Assembly (NCBI RefSeq): GCF_001885765.1
Contig: NZ_JXKD01000021.1
Span: 1-32,645, forward strand
Reading direction: 5' to 3'
DNA from: Enterococcus aquimarinus
Lineage (GTDB): Bacteria > Bacillota > Bacilli > Lactobacillales > Enterococcaceae
DNA: 32,645 nucleotides
Shown in pieces: positions 1 through 13,272 of the stretch. The notes beneath the pieces were generated by a model that was given only the letters and a program-made list of their open reading frames with translations, searched no databases and was not told where the DNA came from. The position numbers and the translations under genes are program-made. The first letter of the stretch is position 1; every line of letters starts with the position of its first letter.

Positions 1-1332
1 GTGCGTTTGTGGGAATAGGTCAACGGGTTGGACAACTTTCGCTTTGTAGCCTTTTTCGTTGAATAACACGAGGTCACGGGCCATTGTTGCTGGGTTACAT
101 GAGATGTAGATGACTTTCTTAGGTTTCATCTCGCATGTTGCTTCAATGAAGGATGCTTCCAAGCCTTTACGTGGCGGATCGACGAAGACAACATCAGCGG
201 CGATTTCGGCTTTTTCCCATTGTTTCATTGTTTTTTCGGCTTTTCCTACTAAATAAGTAGCATTTTCGATGCCGTTGATTTCGGCATTTTTGTTCGCATC
301 GGCTACGGCTTCTTCGACAACTTCCATCCCGTAAACGTGACGGACGTCTTTTGCAATGCTTAAGCCAATCGTACCGATTCCTGCATAGGCATCGATTACA
401 ACATCCGTTGGTTTTAATTCGGCTAATTCAAAGGCTTTTTTGTATAGTTCTTCGGCTTGAACAGTGTTAACTTGGTAGAAAGATTTTGAAGAAATGCGGT
501 ACGTATTGCCTAATAATTGATCTTCAATGTAGTCTTGTCCAAATAAGACTTTTTCTTTTTCACCTAAAATGACATTGGTTTTTTCTTCATTAATGTTTTG
601 CATCACAGAAACAACTTCTGGGATTTCTTCTTTAATGATTGCGGCAATTTCTTGTCCTTTAAAGAATTTAGCGCGACGAGTCACAAGGACCACCATCATT
701 TGATGCGTATAATGACCGCGACGAATGATAATGTGGCGCAAGAAACCTTCATTGAATTCTTCATTGTAGGCGGTGATATTAAAACGTTCTAAAATGCCAC
801 GGACTTTAATAATTGCTTCGTCGATGGCTGGGTCTTGAATATAAAAGTCTTCAATCGGTAGAATTTCATGGCTATTTTTACGATAAAAACCGGTAACCAA
901 TGTTCCTTGAAGTTTGCGAACAGGAATTTGGGCTTTGTTGCGGTAGGCAATTGGATTTTCCATGCCAACAGTTGGACGAACTTCGACATTTGGCATTTTG
1001 GCAATTTTTGCCATGACTTTTTCGACTTGTTCTTGTTTAAAGGCTAATTGTTTATCATACGCTAAGTGACTAAGTGGAGCGATACCCGTGCGAAGTAAAT
1101 CTTCATTCGCAACGGCTTGACGATCAGGGCTCGTTTCAAGCATTTCAATAACACGAGCGTAGCCAAAACGGTTACCGACTTTGATGACTTTGATTTTTAC
1201 TCGTTCACCTGGCAAGGCATTTTCAATGAACAACGGATAGTTCTCAACTTTAGCCACGCCTAATCCTTCGTGGGACAAGTCGATAATTTCGACCTCTAGT
1301 TCTTGGTTTTTCTTTAAATTAATGGGATTCAT
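1..1332 (-). CDS. rlmCD: 23S rRNA (uracil-5-)-methyltransferase RlmCD/RlmD-like, 3' end cut by window edge
   Basis: The frame is open from an ATG at 1332 to base 1, giving 444 codons with no stop, so the C-terminus lies outside the window, probably by only a few residues. It is a TrmA/RumA-family SAM-dependent RNA m5U methyltransferase. An N-terminal TRAM domain covers roughly residues 1-60. The SAM motif DAYAGIGTIG starts near residue 314, DPPRKG near 385, and SCNP carries the catalytic Cys near 412. The Cys cluster that binds Fe-S in E. coli RlmD (CxxxxCGGC) is absent from the region after the TRAM domain. In Gram-positive bacteria one such enzyme often modifies both U747 and U1939, so RlmCD is a better guess than RlmD. 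The start is set by AAGGAG at 1339-1344. A separate promoter lies just upstream, although the gene follows dgkB. Confidence 0.93.
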   Translation of the reverse strand, partial: MNPINLKKNQELEVEIIDLSHEGLGVAKVENYPLFIENALPGERVKIKVIKVGNRFGYARVIEMLETSPDRQAVANEDLLRTGIAPLSHLAYDKQLAFKQEQVEKVMAKIAKMPNVEVRPTVGMENPIAYRNKAQIPVRKLQGTLVTGFYRKNSHEILPIEDFYIQDPAIDEAIIKVRGILERFNITAYNEEFNEGFLRHIIIRRGHYTHQMMVVLVTRRAKFFKGQEIAAIIKEEIPEVVSVMQNINEEKTNVILGEKEKVLFGQDYIEDQLLGNTYRISSKSFYQVNTVQAEELYKKAFELAELKPTDVVIDAYAGIGTIGLSIAKDVRHVYGMEVVEEAVADANKNAEINGIENATYLVGKAEKTMKQWEKAEIAADVVFVDPPRKGLEASFIEATCEMKPKKVIYISCNPATMARDLVLFNEKGYKAKVVQPVDLFPQTH

Positions 1333-1371
1333 TTTTTTCTCCTTATTCGCTTTTCGCGCGTTACTACTTCT

Positions 1372-1400
1372 ATTTTAGAAAACTTTTCGTTAAATGGCAA
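1372..1400 (-). promoter_or_regulatory. Sigma-A-type promoter of rlmCD
   Basis: Read on the minus strand, the -35 TTGCCA (1395-1400) and -10 TAAAAT (1372-1377) are 17 bp apart, about 40 bp before the rlmCD start. The -35 touches the foot of the hairpin that follows dgkB, so rlmCD can be transcribed apart from gatCAB-dgkB. Both hexamers are close to consensus. Confidence 0.65.
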
Positions 1401-1457
1401 CAAGAAAGGAAATACGAGAGAAAACAAAAGTATCTCTTTCATATTTCCTTTCTTGTT
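1399..1457 (-). terminator. Long A-U-rich hairpin after dgkB (possible terminator or 3' end stabiliser)
   Basis: Perfect 16-bp inverted arms at 1399-1414 and 1442-1457 continue inward, after one mismatch, for about six more pairs including a G-U. The hairpin starts on the dgkB stop codon. There is no true U-run after the 3' arm, although the arm itself is U-rich, so efficient termination is uncertain. Confidence 0.5.
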
Positions 1458-2472
1458 ATTCTTCTATAGGTGACTCAAATTCAGATTCTTGGAGTCGTTC
1501 CACTTCTTCAAGAAACTCTTTACTGACTTCTTCATAAGCGTTACCGATAACCGCTTGATTCGGAATGGCATCAAGATCGCCATAAAACTCAATATGATTA
1601 TGGAAATTTTCGAACGTCATCGGAGCATCGCCACCATACTCACCATCTAAATTGATCATGAGTCGTTTGTTTGGATCCGGTAAGTTCACTTCTAATTTGG
1701 ATGTCTTCGTATAAATAATTCGTCGATCGTTGACATGTTTGCCGCCATTAATGAGCAATCCAACCAAATGCAAGATTTCAAAAACATTGGCGGTTTTGAC
1801 AATAATTAAGGAAAACTTACCATCGTCTAACTTGGCGTCGGGAACAATTTGCTCAAAGCCGCCGACTGAATTGGTTAATCCTAAGAAAAACATGGACGCA
1901 TTTCCGTCATAGACCCCGTCATCATATTTCAGATGCATCGGAATCGGTTTAATCCGCGGCAACAGTTCCGCACCTTTTGCTAAATACGCAAGATAACCAA
2001 AAATACTTTTTAGTTCAGTCGGTACTTCATAGGTCAGTTCCGTTAAATGGCCACCCGCAGCGATATTAATAAAGTAAGAATCGGCTGCTTTTCCGATGTC
2101 CATTTTAATGGTTTGATTTTTCAAAACGACTTTGGCTGCCTCGCGGACATTATCACGGGGGATTTTTAAGGCGCGAGCGTAGTCATTGGTCGTGCCTCCC
2201 GGGATAATCGCCATTTTCGGTCGTTTCTCTAAAGGAGCGATGCCGTTAACCACCTCGTTAATCGTCCCATCGCCACCAGCTGCGACGACTAAGTCATAGC
2301 CGGCTTCTGCGACGCGTCGTGCTTCGTTTTTCGCCGAATTTTCTTCTGGGGTGGTGGCAAAGGCACTGGCTTCAAAACCTGCTTGTTCTAACACATCAAG
2401 AATATCCGCCAAATTTTTCTTCATCAATTCTTTGCCTGCTACTGGATTATAAATGACACGCGCTTTTTTCAT
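1456..2472 (-). CDS. dgkB: Diacylglycerol kinase, DgkB family lipid kinase
   Basis: The 338-residue protein has the diacylglycerol/sphingosine kinase-like catalytic domain. GGDGT (residues 66-70) is the nucleotide-binding loop, with INEVVNG following, and PGGTTNDYAR lies at 91-100. It has no membrane segments, as expected for the soluble DgkB type rather than the integral DgkA type. DgkB phosphorylates diacylglycerol released during lipoteichoic acid synthesis, returning it to phosphatidic acid. The start is ATG at 2472 with AGAGGTG upstream. It lies 10 bp after gatB and so is the last gene of the gatCAB transcript. The placement gatB-dgkB-rlmCD is conserved in Bacilli, including B. subtilis. 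Confidence 0.93.
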   Translation of the reverse strand: MKKARVIYNPVAGKELMKKNLADILDVLEQAGFEASAFATTPEENSAKNEARRVAEAGYDLVVAAGGDGTINEVVNGIAPLEKRPKMAIIPGGTTNDYARALKIPRDNVREAAKVVLKNQTIKMDIGKAADSYFINIAAGGHLTELTYEVPTELKSIFGYLAYLAKGAELLPRIKPIPMHLKYDDGVYDGNASMFFLGLTNSVGGFEQIVPDAKLDDGKFSLIIVKTANVFEILHLVGLLINGGKHVNDRRIIYTKTSKLEVNLPDPNKRLMINLDGEYGGDAPMTFENFHNHIEFYGDLDAIPNQAVIGNAYEEVSKEFLEEVERLQESEFESPIEE

Positions 2473-2482
2473 GTTACACCTC

Positions 2483-3913
2483 TTAGCGTTTTGCTAATTC
2501 TTCTTGTAATAATTTATTGACCACTCCTGGGTTTGCTTGCCCTTTCGTCGCTTTCATAATTTGACCAACTAAGAACCCGACAGCACGGTCTTTTCCATTT
2601 TTGAAATCATCAATCGATTGTTGATTTTGATTTAAAATGTCATTAATGATTGGTAGTAATTGACTTGGATCAGAAAGTTGAATGAGTCCTTTTTCTTTCA
2701 CAACAGTCTTCGCATCGCCACCGTTCATAATTAACTCACGGAAGACTTTTTTCGCGATTTTTGAACTGATGGTGCCATCTTCAATTAAACTAATCATGCC
2801 TGATAAATTTTCAGGTGTCAATTTTGTTTCATGTAATTCTAATTTTTCACTGTTTAAATAAGCAGAAACTTCACCCATTAACCAGTTCGACGCTTGTTTG
2901 ACGTCACTGCCCGCTTTGATAGTTGCTTCGAAGAAATCAGACATCTCACGTGTTAACGTTAAGACCATTGCGTCATATTCAGGCAGTCCTAATTCTTCAA
3001 TGTAACGAGTGCGACGGGCTTGTGGCATTTCTGGTAAGCTTTGACGGACCGTTTGGATCCATTCGTCACTAATATCAAAACGTGGAATATCTGGTTCTGG
3101 GAAGAAACGATAATCGGCAGAGCCTTCTTTGACACGCATTAAGCTCGTGCTATTGGTTGCTTCTTCAAAACGGCGCGTTTCTTGTTGAATTTGGCCACCT
3201 GATAATAAAATCTTCGCTTGGCGTTTTTCTTCAAAAATTAAACCGCGACGCACAAAATTTAAAGAGTTTAAGTTTTTAATCTCAGCTTTTGTCCCAAATT
3301 CTTCTTGGCCATAAGGACGTAAGGAAATGTTCGCATCACAGCGCATTGATCCTTCTTCCATTTTGACATCCGAAACACCGGTAAATTGGATAATCGCGCG
3401 TAAAGTTTCTAAGAAAGCATACGCTTCTTCTGGTGAACGCATATCGGCTTCTGAGACAATTTCAATTAAAGGCGTGCCTTGACGGTTCAGGTCAACATGC
3501 GAATAGCCATCTTTGCCGTGTAAGTTTTTCCCAGCATCTTCTTCTAAGTGGACGCGTTCAATCCGGATGATTTTCTTTTTCCCGTTGACTTCGATTTCAA
3601 CCCAACCATTTTTACCAATTGGTTTTTCATCTTGTGAAATTTGGTATGCTTTTGGATTATCTGGGTAAAAGTAGTTTTTACGGTCAAAGTACATGTCTTT
3701 GGTGATCTCACAATTTAAAGCTAACGCTGCTTTCATCCCATATTCGACCGCTTGTTTATTCACGACCGGTAACACTCCTGGGTGACCCCAATCGATTACG
3801 TGGGTGTTGCTATTTGGTTCTGCGCCGAAATGTGCCGGAGCTGGTGAGAAAATTTTCGAATTTGTTTTTAATTCCACGTGGACTTCTAGCCCAATGACTG
3901 TTTCGAAGTTCAT
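2483..3913 (-). CDS. gatB: Asp-tRNA(Asn)/Glu-tRNA(Gln) amidotransferase subunit B
   Basis: The 476-residue protein is full length for GatB. The N-terminal signature starts at [13 protein letters not shown]-like residues (here [15 protein letters not shown]), and the cradle/catalytic domain includes a [16 protein letters not shown] segment. The C-terminal YqeY-like tRNA-binding domain ends in [15 protein letters not shown]. GatB binds the mischarged tRNA and phosphorylates the Glu or Asp side chain before amidation with ammonia from GatA. Its ATG overlaps the gatA stop by one base (TAATG), which suggests translational coupling. Lactobacillales generally lack GlnRS, so the complex is normally essential; that last point is family knowledge rather than something seen here. 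Confidence 0.97.
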   Translation of the reverse strand: MNFETVIGLEVHVELKTNSKIFSPAPAHFGAEPNSNTHVIDWGHPGVLPVVNKQAVEYGMKAALALNCEITKDMYFDRKNYFYPDNPKAYQISQDEKPIGKNGWVEIEVNGKKKIIRIERVHLEEDAGKNLHGKDGYSHVDLNRQGTPLIEIVSEADMRSPEEAYAFLETLRAIIQFTGVSDVKMEEGSMRCDANISLRPYGQEEFGTKAEIKNLNSLNFVRRGLIFEEKRQAKILLSGGQIQQETRRFEEATNSTSLMRVKEGSADYRFFPEPDIPRFDISDEWIQTVRQSLPEMPQARRTRYIEELGLPEYDAMVLTLTREMSDFFEATIKAGSDVKQASNWLMGEVSAYLNSEKLELHETKLTPENLSGMISLIEDGTISSKIAKKVFRELIMNGGDAKTVVKEKGLIQLSDPSQLLPIINDILNQNQQSIDDFKNGKDRAVGFLVGQIMKATKGQANPGVVNKLLQEELAKR

Positions 3914-5382
3914 TATTTACCTCCTCCTAAAATCACTGGTTTTTTCGTATGAAAATCAGTCGCTTGTTCAAAGGCATAAGCCGCTTGATACATCGTTTGT
4001 TCATCAAAATGTTTTCCGATAATTTGTAAGCCAATCGGTAAGCCTTCTGAAAAACCAGCAGGAATCGACATTCCTGGTAAGCCTGCTAAGTTGACTGGAA
4101 TCGTTAATAAATCACTTAAGTACATCGCGAGTGGATCATTAATGTTTTCGCCAATCCCGTAAGCGACGTTAGGTGCTGACGGACCAATAATTAAATCAAA
4201 ATCTTGGAAGACTTGATCGAAGTCTTGTTTAATCAACGTCCGAACTTGACCGGCTTTTTTAAAGTACGCATCGTAAAATCCTGAACTTAATGAGAAGCTA
4301 CCAAGCATGATGCGACGTTTTACTTCTGTTCCAAAGCCTTCGCTTCGTGATTTGATATAAACATCTTCGAGTGTTTGCACATCTTCTGAACGATAGCCAA
4401 AACGAATGCCATCAAATCGTTGTAAATTCGTACTTGCTTCAGATGAAGCAATAATATAGTAAACGGCTACGCCATATTTTGAATGTGGCAAGCTAACTTC
4501 TTCAACCGTTGCCCCTAGTTGACGGAATGTTTCCGCTGCTTTTAAGATGGCTTCTTTAATTTCAGGTTGAATCCCTTCACCTAAGTACTCTTTAGGTAAG
4601 GCAATGCGCATGCCTTTCATTTCACCGGTTAATTTCGCCGTGAAGTCTGGTACTGAACGTCCCGCAGAAGTCCCGTCTTTTTCGTCATAACCACTGATTG
4701 CATTTAACGCAAATGCGTTATCTTGTACGCTACGTGTTAACGGTCCAATTTGATCTAAAGAAGATGAAAAGGCAATTAATCCATAACGTGACACACGGCC
4801 GTATGTTGGTTTCATGCCGACGATACCGTTAAAGGCTGCCGGTTGACGAATCGAACCACCCGTATCCGTTCCAAGTGAAAGCGGAATTTGACCTGCGGCA
4901 ACAGCTGCGGCCGAACCACCTGAAGAACCACCTGGTACTTTCGTTTGATCCCATGCATTTTTCGTTAATTTGAAATAAGACGTTTCAGAACTGCCACCCA
5001 TCGCAAATTCATCCATGTTTAGTTTCCCAACAGGAATCATGTCTGCTTGATAGACTTTATCCATAACCGTTGCATCATAAATTGGTGTAAAATTATACAA
5101 CATTTTTGAAGCAGCGGTTGTCAATAAATCTTTGGTGACAATATTATCTTTAATCCCAATTGGGATACCTGCTAAAACATTGCTTTCAGAAATGCCTTTT
5201 AGGTCAAGTGCTTTTGCTAAATCGAGCGCTTTTGCTTCATTTAACGTAATAAACGCATCGACAGTTGGTTCTGTTTCTTTAATGCGGTCAAATGTTGCCC
5301 GCGTTAAATCAGTTGCTGTGATTTCTTTTGAGACAAGTAAATCATGCAACTCCACTAAACTTTTATCATACAATTTTGTCAT
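3913..5382 (-). CDS. gatA: Asp-tRNA(Asn)/Glu-tRNA(Gln) amidotransferase subunit A
   Basis: The 489-residue protein belongs to the amidase signature family. The Ser-cis-Ser-Lys triad is readable: Lys78 in GIPIGIKDN, Ser153 in [14 protein letters not shown], and Ser177 in [14 protein letters not shown]. These sit within one residue of the S. aureus GatA numbering. GatA hydrolyses glutamine and channels ammonia to GatB. The ATG overlaps the gatC stop by one base (TAATG), with GGAG in the end of gatC as ribosome binding site. All subunits of the complex are adjacent and intact. Confidence 0.97.
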   Translation of the reverse strand: MTKLYDKSLVELHDLLVSKEITATDLTRATFDRIKETEPTVDAFITLNEAKALDLAKALDLKGISESNVLAGIPIGIKDNIVTKDLLTTAASKMLYNFTPIYDATVMDKVYQADMIPVGKLNMDEFAMGGSSETSYFKLTKNAWDQTKVPGGSSGGSAAAVAAGQIPLSLGTDTGGSIRQPAAFNGIVGMKPTYGRVSRYGLIAFSSSLDQIGPLTRSVQDNAFALNAISGYDEKDGTSAGRSVPDFTAKLTGEMKGMRIALPKEYLGEGIQPEIKEAILKAAETFRQLGATVEEVSLPHSKYGVAVYYIIASSEASTNLQRFDGIRFGYRSEDVQTLEDVYIKSRSEGFGTEVKRRIMLGSFSLSSGFYDAYFKKAGQVRTLIKQDFDQVFQDFDLIIGPSAPNVAYGIGENINDPLAMYLSDLLTIPVNLAGLPGMSIPAGFSEGLPIGLQIIGKHFDEQTMYQAAYAFEQATDFHTKKPVILGGGK

Positions 5383-5687
5383 TAGGCTCCGGCCTCCCCA
5401 TCATCCATAATTGCCGGTACTTTAATGAAACCATCTTCTGATTCAGGGACGTTTTTCATTAATTCATCTCGATCCCAGCCTGGTGCGACTACATCTTCAC
5501 GCATGACGTTGATTAAATCCGTCACGTTTGAGGTGAATGCCACATCTGTTGTATCTACTTCAGCTAACGTTTCTACCATATCAATGATTTTTCCTAATTG
5601 GACCGTAAAATCTTGTAACTCGTCTTCGTTAAAAGACAATTTTGATAGGTTAGCGACATGTTTTACTTCTTCTGCACTAATTGCCAA
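5382..5687 (-). CDS. gatC: Asp-tRNA(Asn)/Glu-tRNA(Gln) amidotransferase subunit C
   Basis: The 101-residue protein is the usual size for GatC, the small belt subunit that stabilises GatA-GatB. It has the typical N-terminal [12 protein letters not shown] motif, the central [13 protein letters not shown] motif, and a C-terminal segment with an MREDV motif. The start codon appears to be TTG at 5685-5687. No in-frame ATG lies nearby upstream, and GAGGGGG at 5694-5700 is well placed as ribosome binding site. A weak start codon on the first gene of the operon may limit its expression. The upstream gap carries tandem repeats, described separately. Confidence 0.94.
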   Translation of the reverse strand: MAISAEEVKHVANLSKLSFNEDELQDFTVQLGKIIDMVETLAEVDTTDVAFTSNVTDLINVMREDVVAPGWDRDELMKNVPESEDGFIKVPAIMDDGEAGA

Positions 5688-5721
5688 TATTATCCCCCTC
5701 TTATCATTCCATGCACATTTG

Positions 5722-5793
5722 CATTTTCTTTTCGTTATGTTGTAACATTTTCTTTTCGATATGTTGTAACATTTTCTTTTCGCTATATTGTAT
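5722..5793. repeat. Three tandem 24-bp repeats in the gatC leader
   Basis: Units lie at 5722-5745, 5746-5769 and 5770-5793. The first two differ at one base and the third is more diverged. A fourth partial copy (CATTTTA) follows at 5794. Each of the first two contains the near-palindrome ATGTTGTAACAT (5737-5748 and 5761-5772), with a degenerate version at 5785-5796. The unit is a multiple of three. On the minus strand the repeats stay open from an ATG at 5796 to a TGA at 5704-5706, encoding an octapeptide repeat of the type MLQHIEKK. No variable spacers are present, so this is not a CRISPR array. The rest of the 339-bp camS-gatC gap, about 5816-5934, shows nothing I can name. Confidence 0.93.
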
Positions 5794-5815
5794 CATTTTA
5801 TCCTTCATCTTGAAA
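5787..5815 (-). promoter_or_regulatory. Candidate promoter of gatCAB-dgkB
   Basis: On the minus strand an extended -10 (TGATACAAT, hexamer 5787-5792) lies 17 bp from a weak -35 TTTCAA (5810-5815). Transcription would begin inside the 24-bp repeats. The camS terminator upstream makes a promoter in this gap likely, but this exact one is only moderately supported. Confidence 0.45.
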
Positions 5816-5934
5816 TGATTATCCGTATTTTTTCATTTACTTTACAGAACTTTTCAAGATTACGTCTTTTTCGTCGAGAACCTCGCCTTTTAAAACGCCT
5901 TTTCATCCATCGATATCACATGTCTATACGCAGG

Positions 5935-5981
5935 AAAAACAATACTGGTGAGTGCTTTGATCGATCACACCAGTATTGTTT
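5935..5981 (-). terminator. Rho-independent terminator after camS
   Basis: Perfect 14-bp arms at 5937-5950 and 5968-5981 enclose a 17-base loop, and on the minus strand they end in a run of five or more T. A second, 8-bp stem (5995-6002 with 6020-6027) sits between this and the camS stop codon. It ends the pcrA-ligA-camS transcript. Confidence 0.85.
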
Positions 5982-6026
5982 GACTCCTAATTGCGCGTCT
6001 TTCACCGTTTAACGGATTCAAAGACG

Positions 6027-11399
<5,373 letters not shown>

Positions 11400-11433
11400 T
11401 CATATCAACATCCTTTCTCCTGATATCCCATCA

Positions 11434-11442
11434 AGTATAGCA
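11434..11442 (-). promoter_or_regulatory. Extended -10 promoter of pcrA-ligA-camS
   Basis: On the minus strand TGCTATACT is an extended -10 element about 35 bp before the pcrA ATG. A -35 at the expected distance is poor (TTTAAG), as is usual for extended -10 promoters. Confidence 0.5.
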
Positions 11443-11489
11443 TTTTCCGATTTCTCCTTAAAGGGAACAATCATTAAAAATCAGATTCT

Positions 11490-11539
11490 TTTGATTGAAT
11501 TTTTGACTGATTTTGCTCATATTTGACTGTTTTTGATTG
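11490..11539 (+). promoter_or_regulatory. Array of four TTTGAYTG direct repeats, candidate FruR operator
   Basis: TTTGATTG occurs at 11490-11497 and 11532-11539, and TTTGACTG at 11502-11509 and 11522-11529. Start-to-start spacings are 12, 20 and 10 bp, roughly one or two helical turns. The last copy overlaps the -35 of the fruR promoter. Repeated T-rich TTTGATTG-like boxes are typical of DeoR-family sugar repressors. The assignment to FruR is an inference from position. Confidence 0.6.
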
Positions 11540-11565
11540 ATTGTTCTTCTTTTCTATGCTAATAT
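11537..11565 (+). promoter_or_regulatory. Promoter of the fructose operon
   Basis: TTGATT (11537-11542) and TAATAT (11560-11565) are 17 bp apart, about 22 bp before the fruR start. An overlapping alternative uses TTGATT at 11533-11538 and TATGCT. The -35 lies within the last box of the candidate operator, consistent with repression. Confidence 0.65.
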
Positions 11566-11587
11566 ACCTTTAGAAGGAGGTTTGAAA

Positions 11588-12337
11588 ATGCTTACAACCG
11601 AAAGACATCAGTTTATTTTAAACTACTTAGAGACACATGGAACCATTACGATTCATGAAATCTCCGCTGCCTTAGCAACCTCAGAGTCGACGATTCGCCG
11701 AGATTTACAATTTCTCGAAGATCAAAAACTACTCCTTCGTGTTCATGGTGGCGCGCAACGAAAAACACAATTAAATCATGAAGCTTCGATGGCTGAAAAA
11801 CGTCAACAACATCTGATCGAAAAACAAAAAATTGCTAAATATGCCGGGACGCTCATTAAAGAAGGCGATACGATTTTTTTAGATGCTGGTTCCACTACTT
11901 TAGAGATGATCCCCTACCTTCCAACAGATCCGACTTTAAAAGTCGTAACCAATTCTGTGACCCACGCGCTTCAATTACTCGAACGAGGCATTGAGACGAT
12001 GATTTTAGGGGGCACGTTAAAACGCACGACCAATGCCATTGTCGGTCCAACTGCGGTCGAGCAATTGCAACAATTGTATTTTGATAAAGCTTTCTTAGGG
12101 ATGAATGGAATCGACGAGCAAGCGGGTTACACGACACCGGATACGGAAGAAGCAATTATCAAAAAAACAGCTGCTCGCCAAAGTCAAGAGGCTTTTGTCC
12201 TTGCTGATCGCTCAAAATTCAAGCAACGAAGCTTCGTCCAAGTGCTGCCACTCAAACAAGCGATGATCCTAACTGACAATTGTCCGAAAGACTATCTTAA
12301 AACACTTAAAAAACAAACAAAAGTAACGGAGGTATAA
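11588..12337 (+). CDS. fruR: DeoR-family transcriptional regulator of the fructose operon
   Basis: The protein is 249 residues when started at ATG 11588, which has AAGGAGG at 11574-11580; a longer reading would begin inside the promoter. The N-terminal winged helix-turn-helix contains the DeoR signature around ISAALATSESTIRRDLQFLE. The C-terminal DeoRC sensor domain resembles sugar-phosphate isomerases (DGDTIFLDAGSTT-type motif, here EGDTIFLDAGSTT). In Lactobacillales this protein represses fruRKA until fructose-1-phosphate accumulates. It is the first gene of the operon, so it is probably autoregulated. A possible catabolite-repression site overlaps its start codon. Confidence 0.93.
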   Translation: MLTTERHQFILNYLETHGTITIHEISAALATSESTIRRDLQFLEDQKLLLRVHGGAQRKTQLNHEASMAEKRQQHLIEKQKIAKYAGTLIKEGDTIFLDAGSTTLEMIPYLPTDPTLKVVTNSVTHALQLLERGIETMILGGTLKRTTNAIVGPTAVEQLQQLYFDKAFLGMNGIDEQAGYTTPDTEEAIIKKTAARQSQEAFVLADRSKFKQRSFVQVLPLKQAMILTDNCPKDYLKTLKKQTKVTEV

Positions 12338-12339
12338 AT

Positions 12340-13272
12340 ATGATTTACACAGTTACACTAAATCCCTCAATTGACTATATCGTTCATGCCGAGACAATCG
12401 AAATGGGCGCAGTCAACCGGATGAGTGCCGACTTAAAACTACCTGGTGGAAAAGGCATCAACGTTTCGCGTATTTTGAAGCGTCTAGAAGTCCCCGCTGT
12501 CGCAACCGGCTTTTTAGGCGGATTCACCGGTCGCTTTATTGATGACTGGTTAGAAGCCGAAGGAGTCCCGACAGATTTTACGCAAATTGAGGCTGATACG
12601 CGCATTAACATTAAACTAAAAGCGGAAGTCGAAACAGAAATTAACGGTCTTGGACCAAGCGTTTCGCCTTTAGAAATTGCGCGCTTAAAACAGTCACTCC
12701 AGTCTTTAAACGCAAATGACATTGTGGTGCTTGCGGGTAGTGTCTTACCTTGTCTACCCCAAAACTTTTACCAAGAATTAATCGAACTGATTAAAGCACA
12801 AGAAGCCGAATTTGTGATTGACACAACAGGAGAAAATCTTTTAAACGCTCTCCCTCATCAGCCTTTATTAATTAAGCCAAATAAAGAAGAATTGGGCGAA
12901 TTGTATCACACGGAAATCACTGAACTTTCCGAGGTGATTCATTACGGAAAAAAACTTTTAAAAGACGGACCGCGTTTTGTGCTTATTTCAATGGCCGGTG
13001 ATGGTGCCTTATTGTTTACAAAACAAGGAGTCTATCAATCAAACGTCCTCAAAAGACCTTTAAAAAACTCCGTCGGTGCAGGCGATTCGATGATTGCCGG
13101 TTTTGTTGGCCAATGGACGCAAACGAATGATCCAATTGAAGCCTTTAAGTGGGGCGTTGCTTGCGGAAGTGCCACGGCATTTTCAGATGACCTTGCGACC
13201 GCAGCCTTTATTTCAGAGTTATTACCAGAAGTTACGATTACAATTTTAGAGGAGGATTACAATGAAAATTAA
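12340..13272 (+). CDS. fruK: 1-phosphofructokinase
   Basis: The 310-residue PfkB-family kinase has the N-terminal substrate motif LPGGKGINVSRIL (about residues 34-46) and the C-terminal signature GAGDSMIAGF with catalytic Asp249. It phosphorylates the fructose-1-phosphate delivered by FruA to fructose-1,6-bisphosphate. Tagatose-6-phosphate kinase (LacC) is the closest alternative, but the position between fruR and a fructose PTS gene settles the call. It starts two bases after the fruR stop with GGAGG at 12328-12332, and its last 11 bases overlap fruA. Confidence 0.95.
   Translation: MIYTVTLNPSIDYIVHAETIEMGAVNRMSADLKLPGGKGINVSRILKRLEVPAVATGFLGGFTGRFIDDWLEAEGVPTDFTQIEADTRINIKLKAEVETEINGLGPSVSPLEIARLKQSLQSLNANDIVVLAGSVLPCLPQNFYQELIELIKAQEAEFVIDTTGENLLNALPHQPLLIKPNKEELGELYHTEITELSEVIHYGKKLLKDGPRFVLISMAGDGALLFTKQGVYQSNVLKRPLKNSVGAGDSMIAGFVGQWTQTNDPIEAFKWGVACGSATAFSDDLATAAFISELLPEVTITILEEDYNEN

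Noticed and set aside
5722-5793. CRISPR-like repeat array in the camS-gatC gap
   Set aside because: Units are directly adjacent with no spacers, and no cas genes are nearby. It is a simple tandem repeat.
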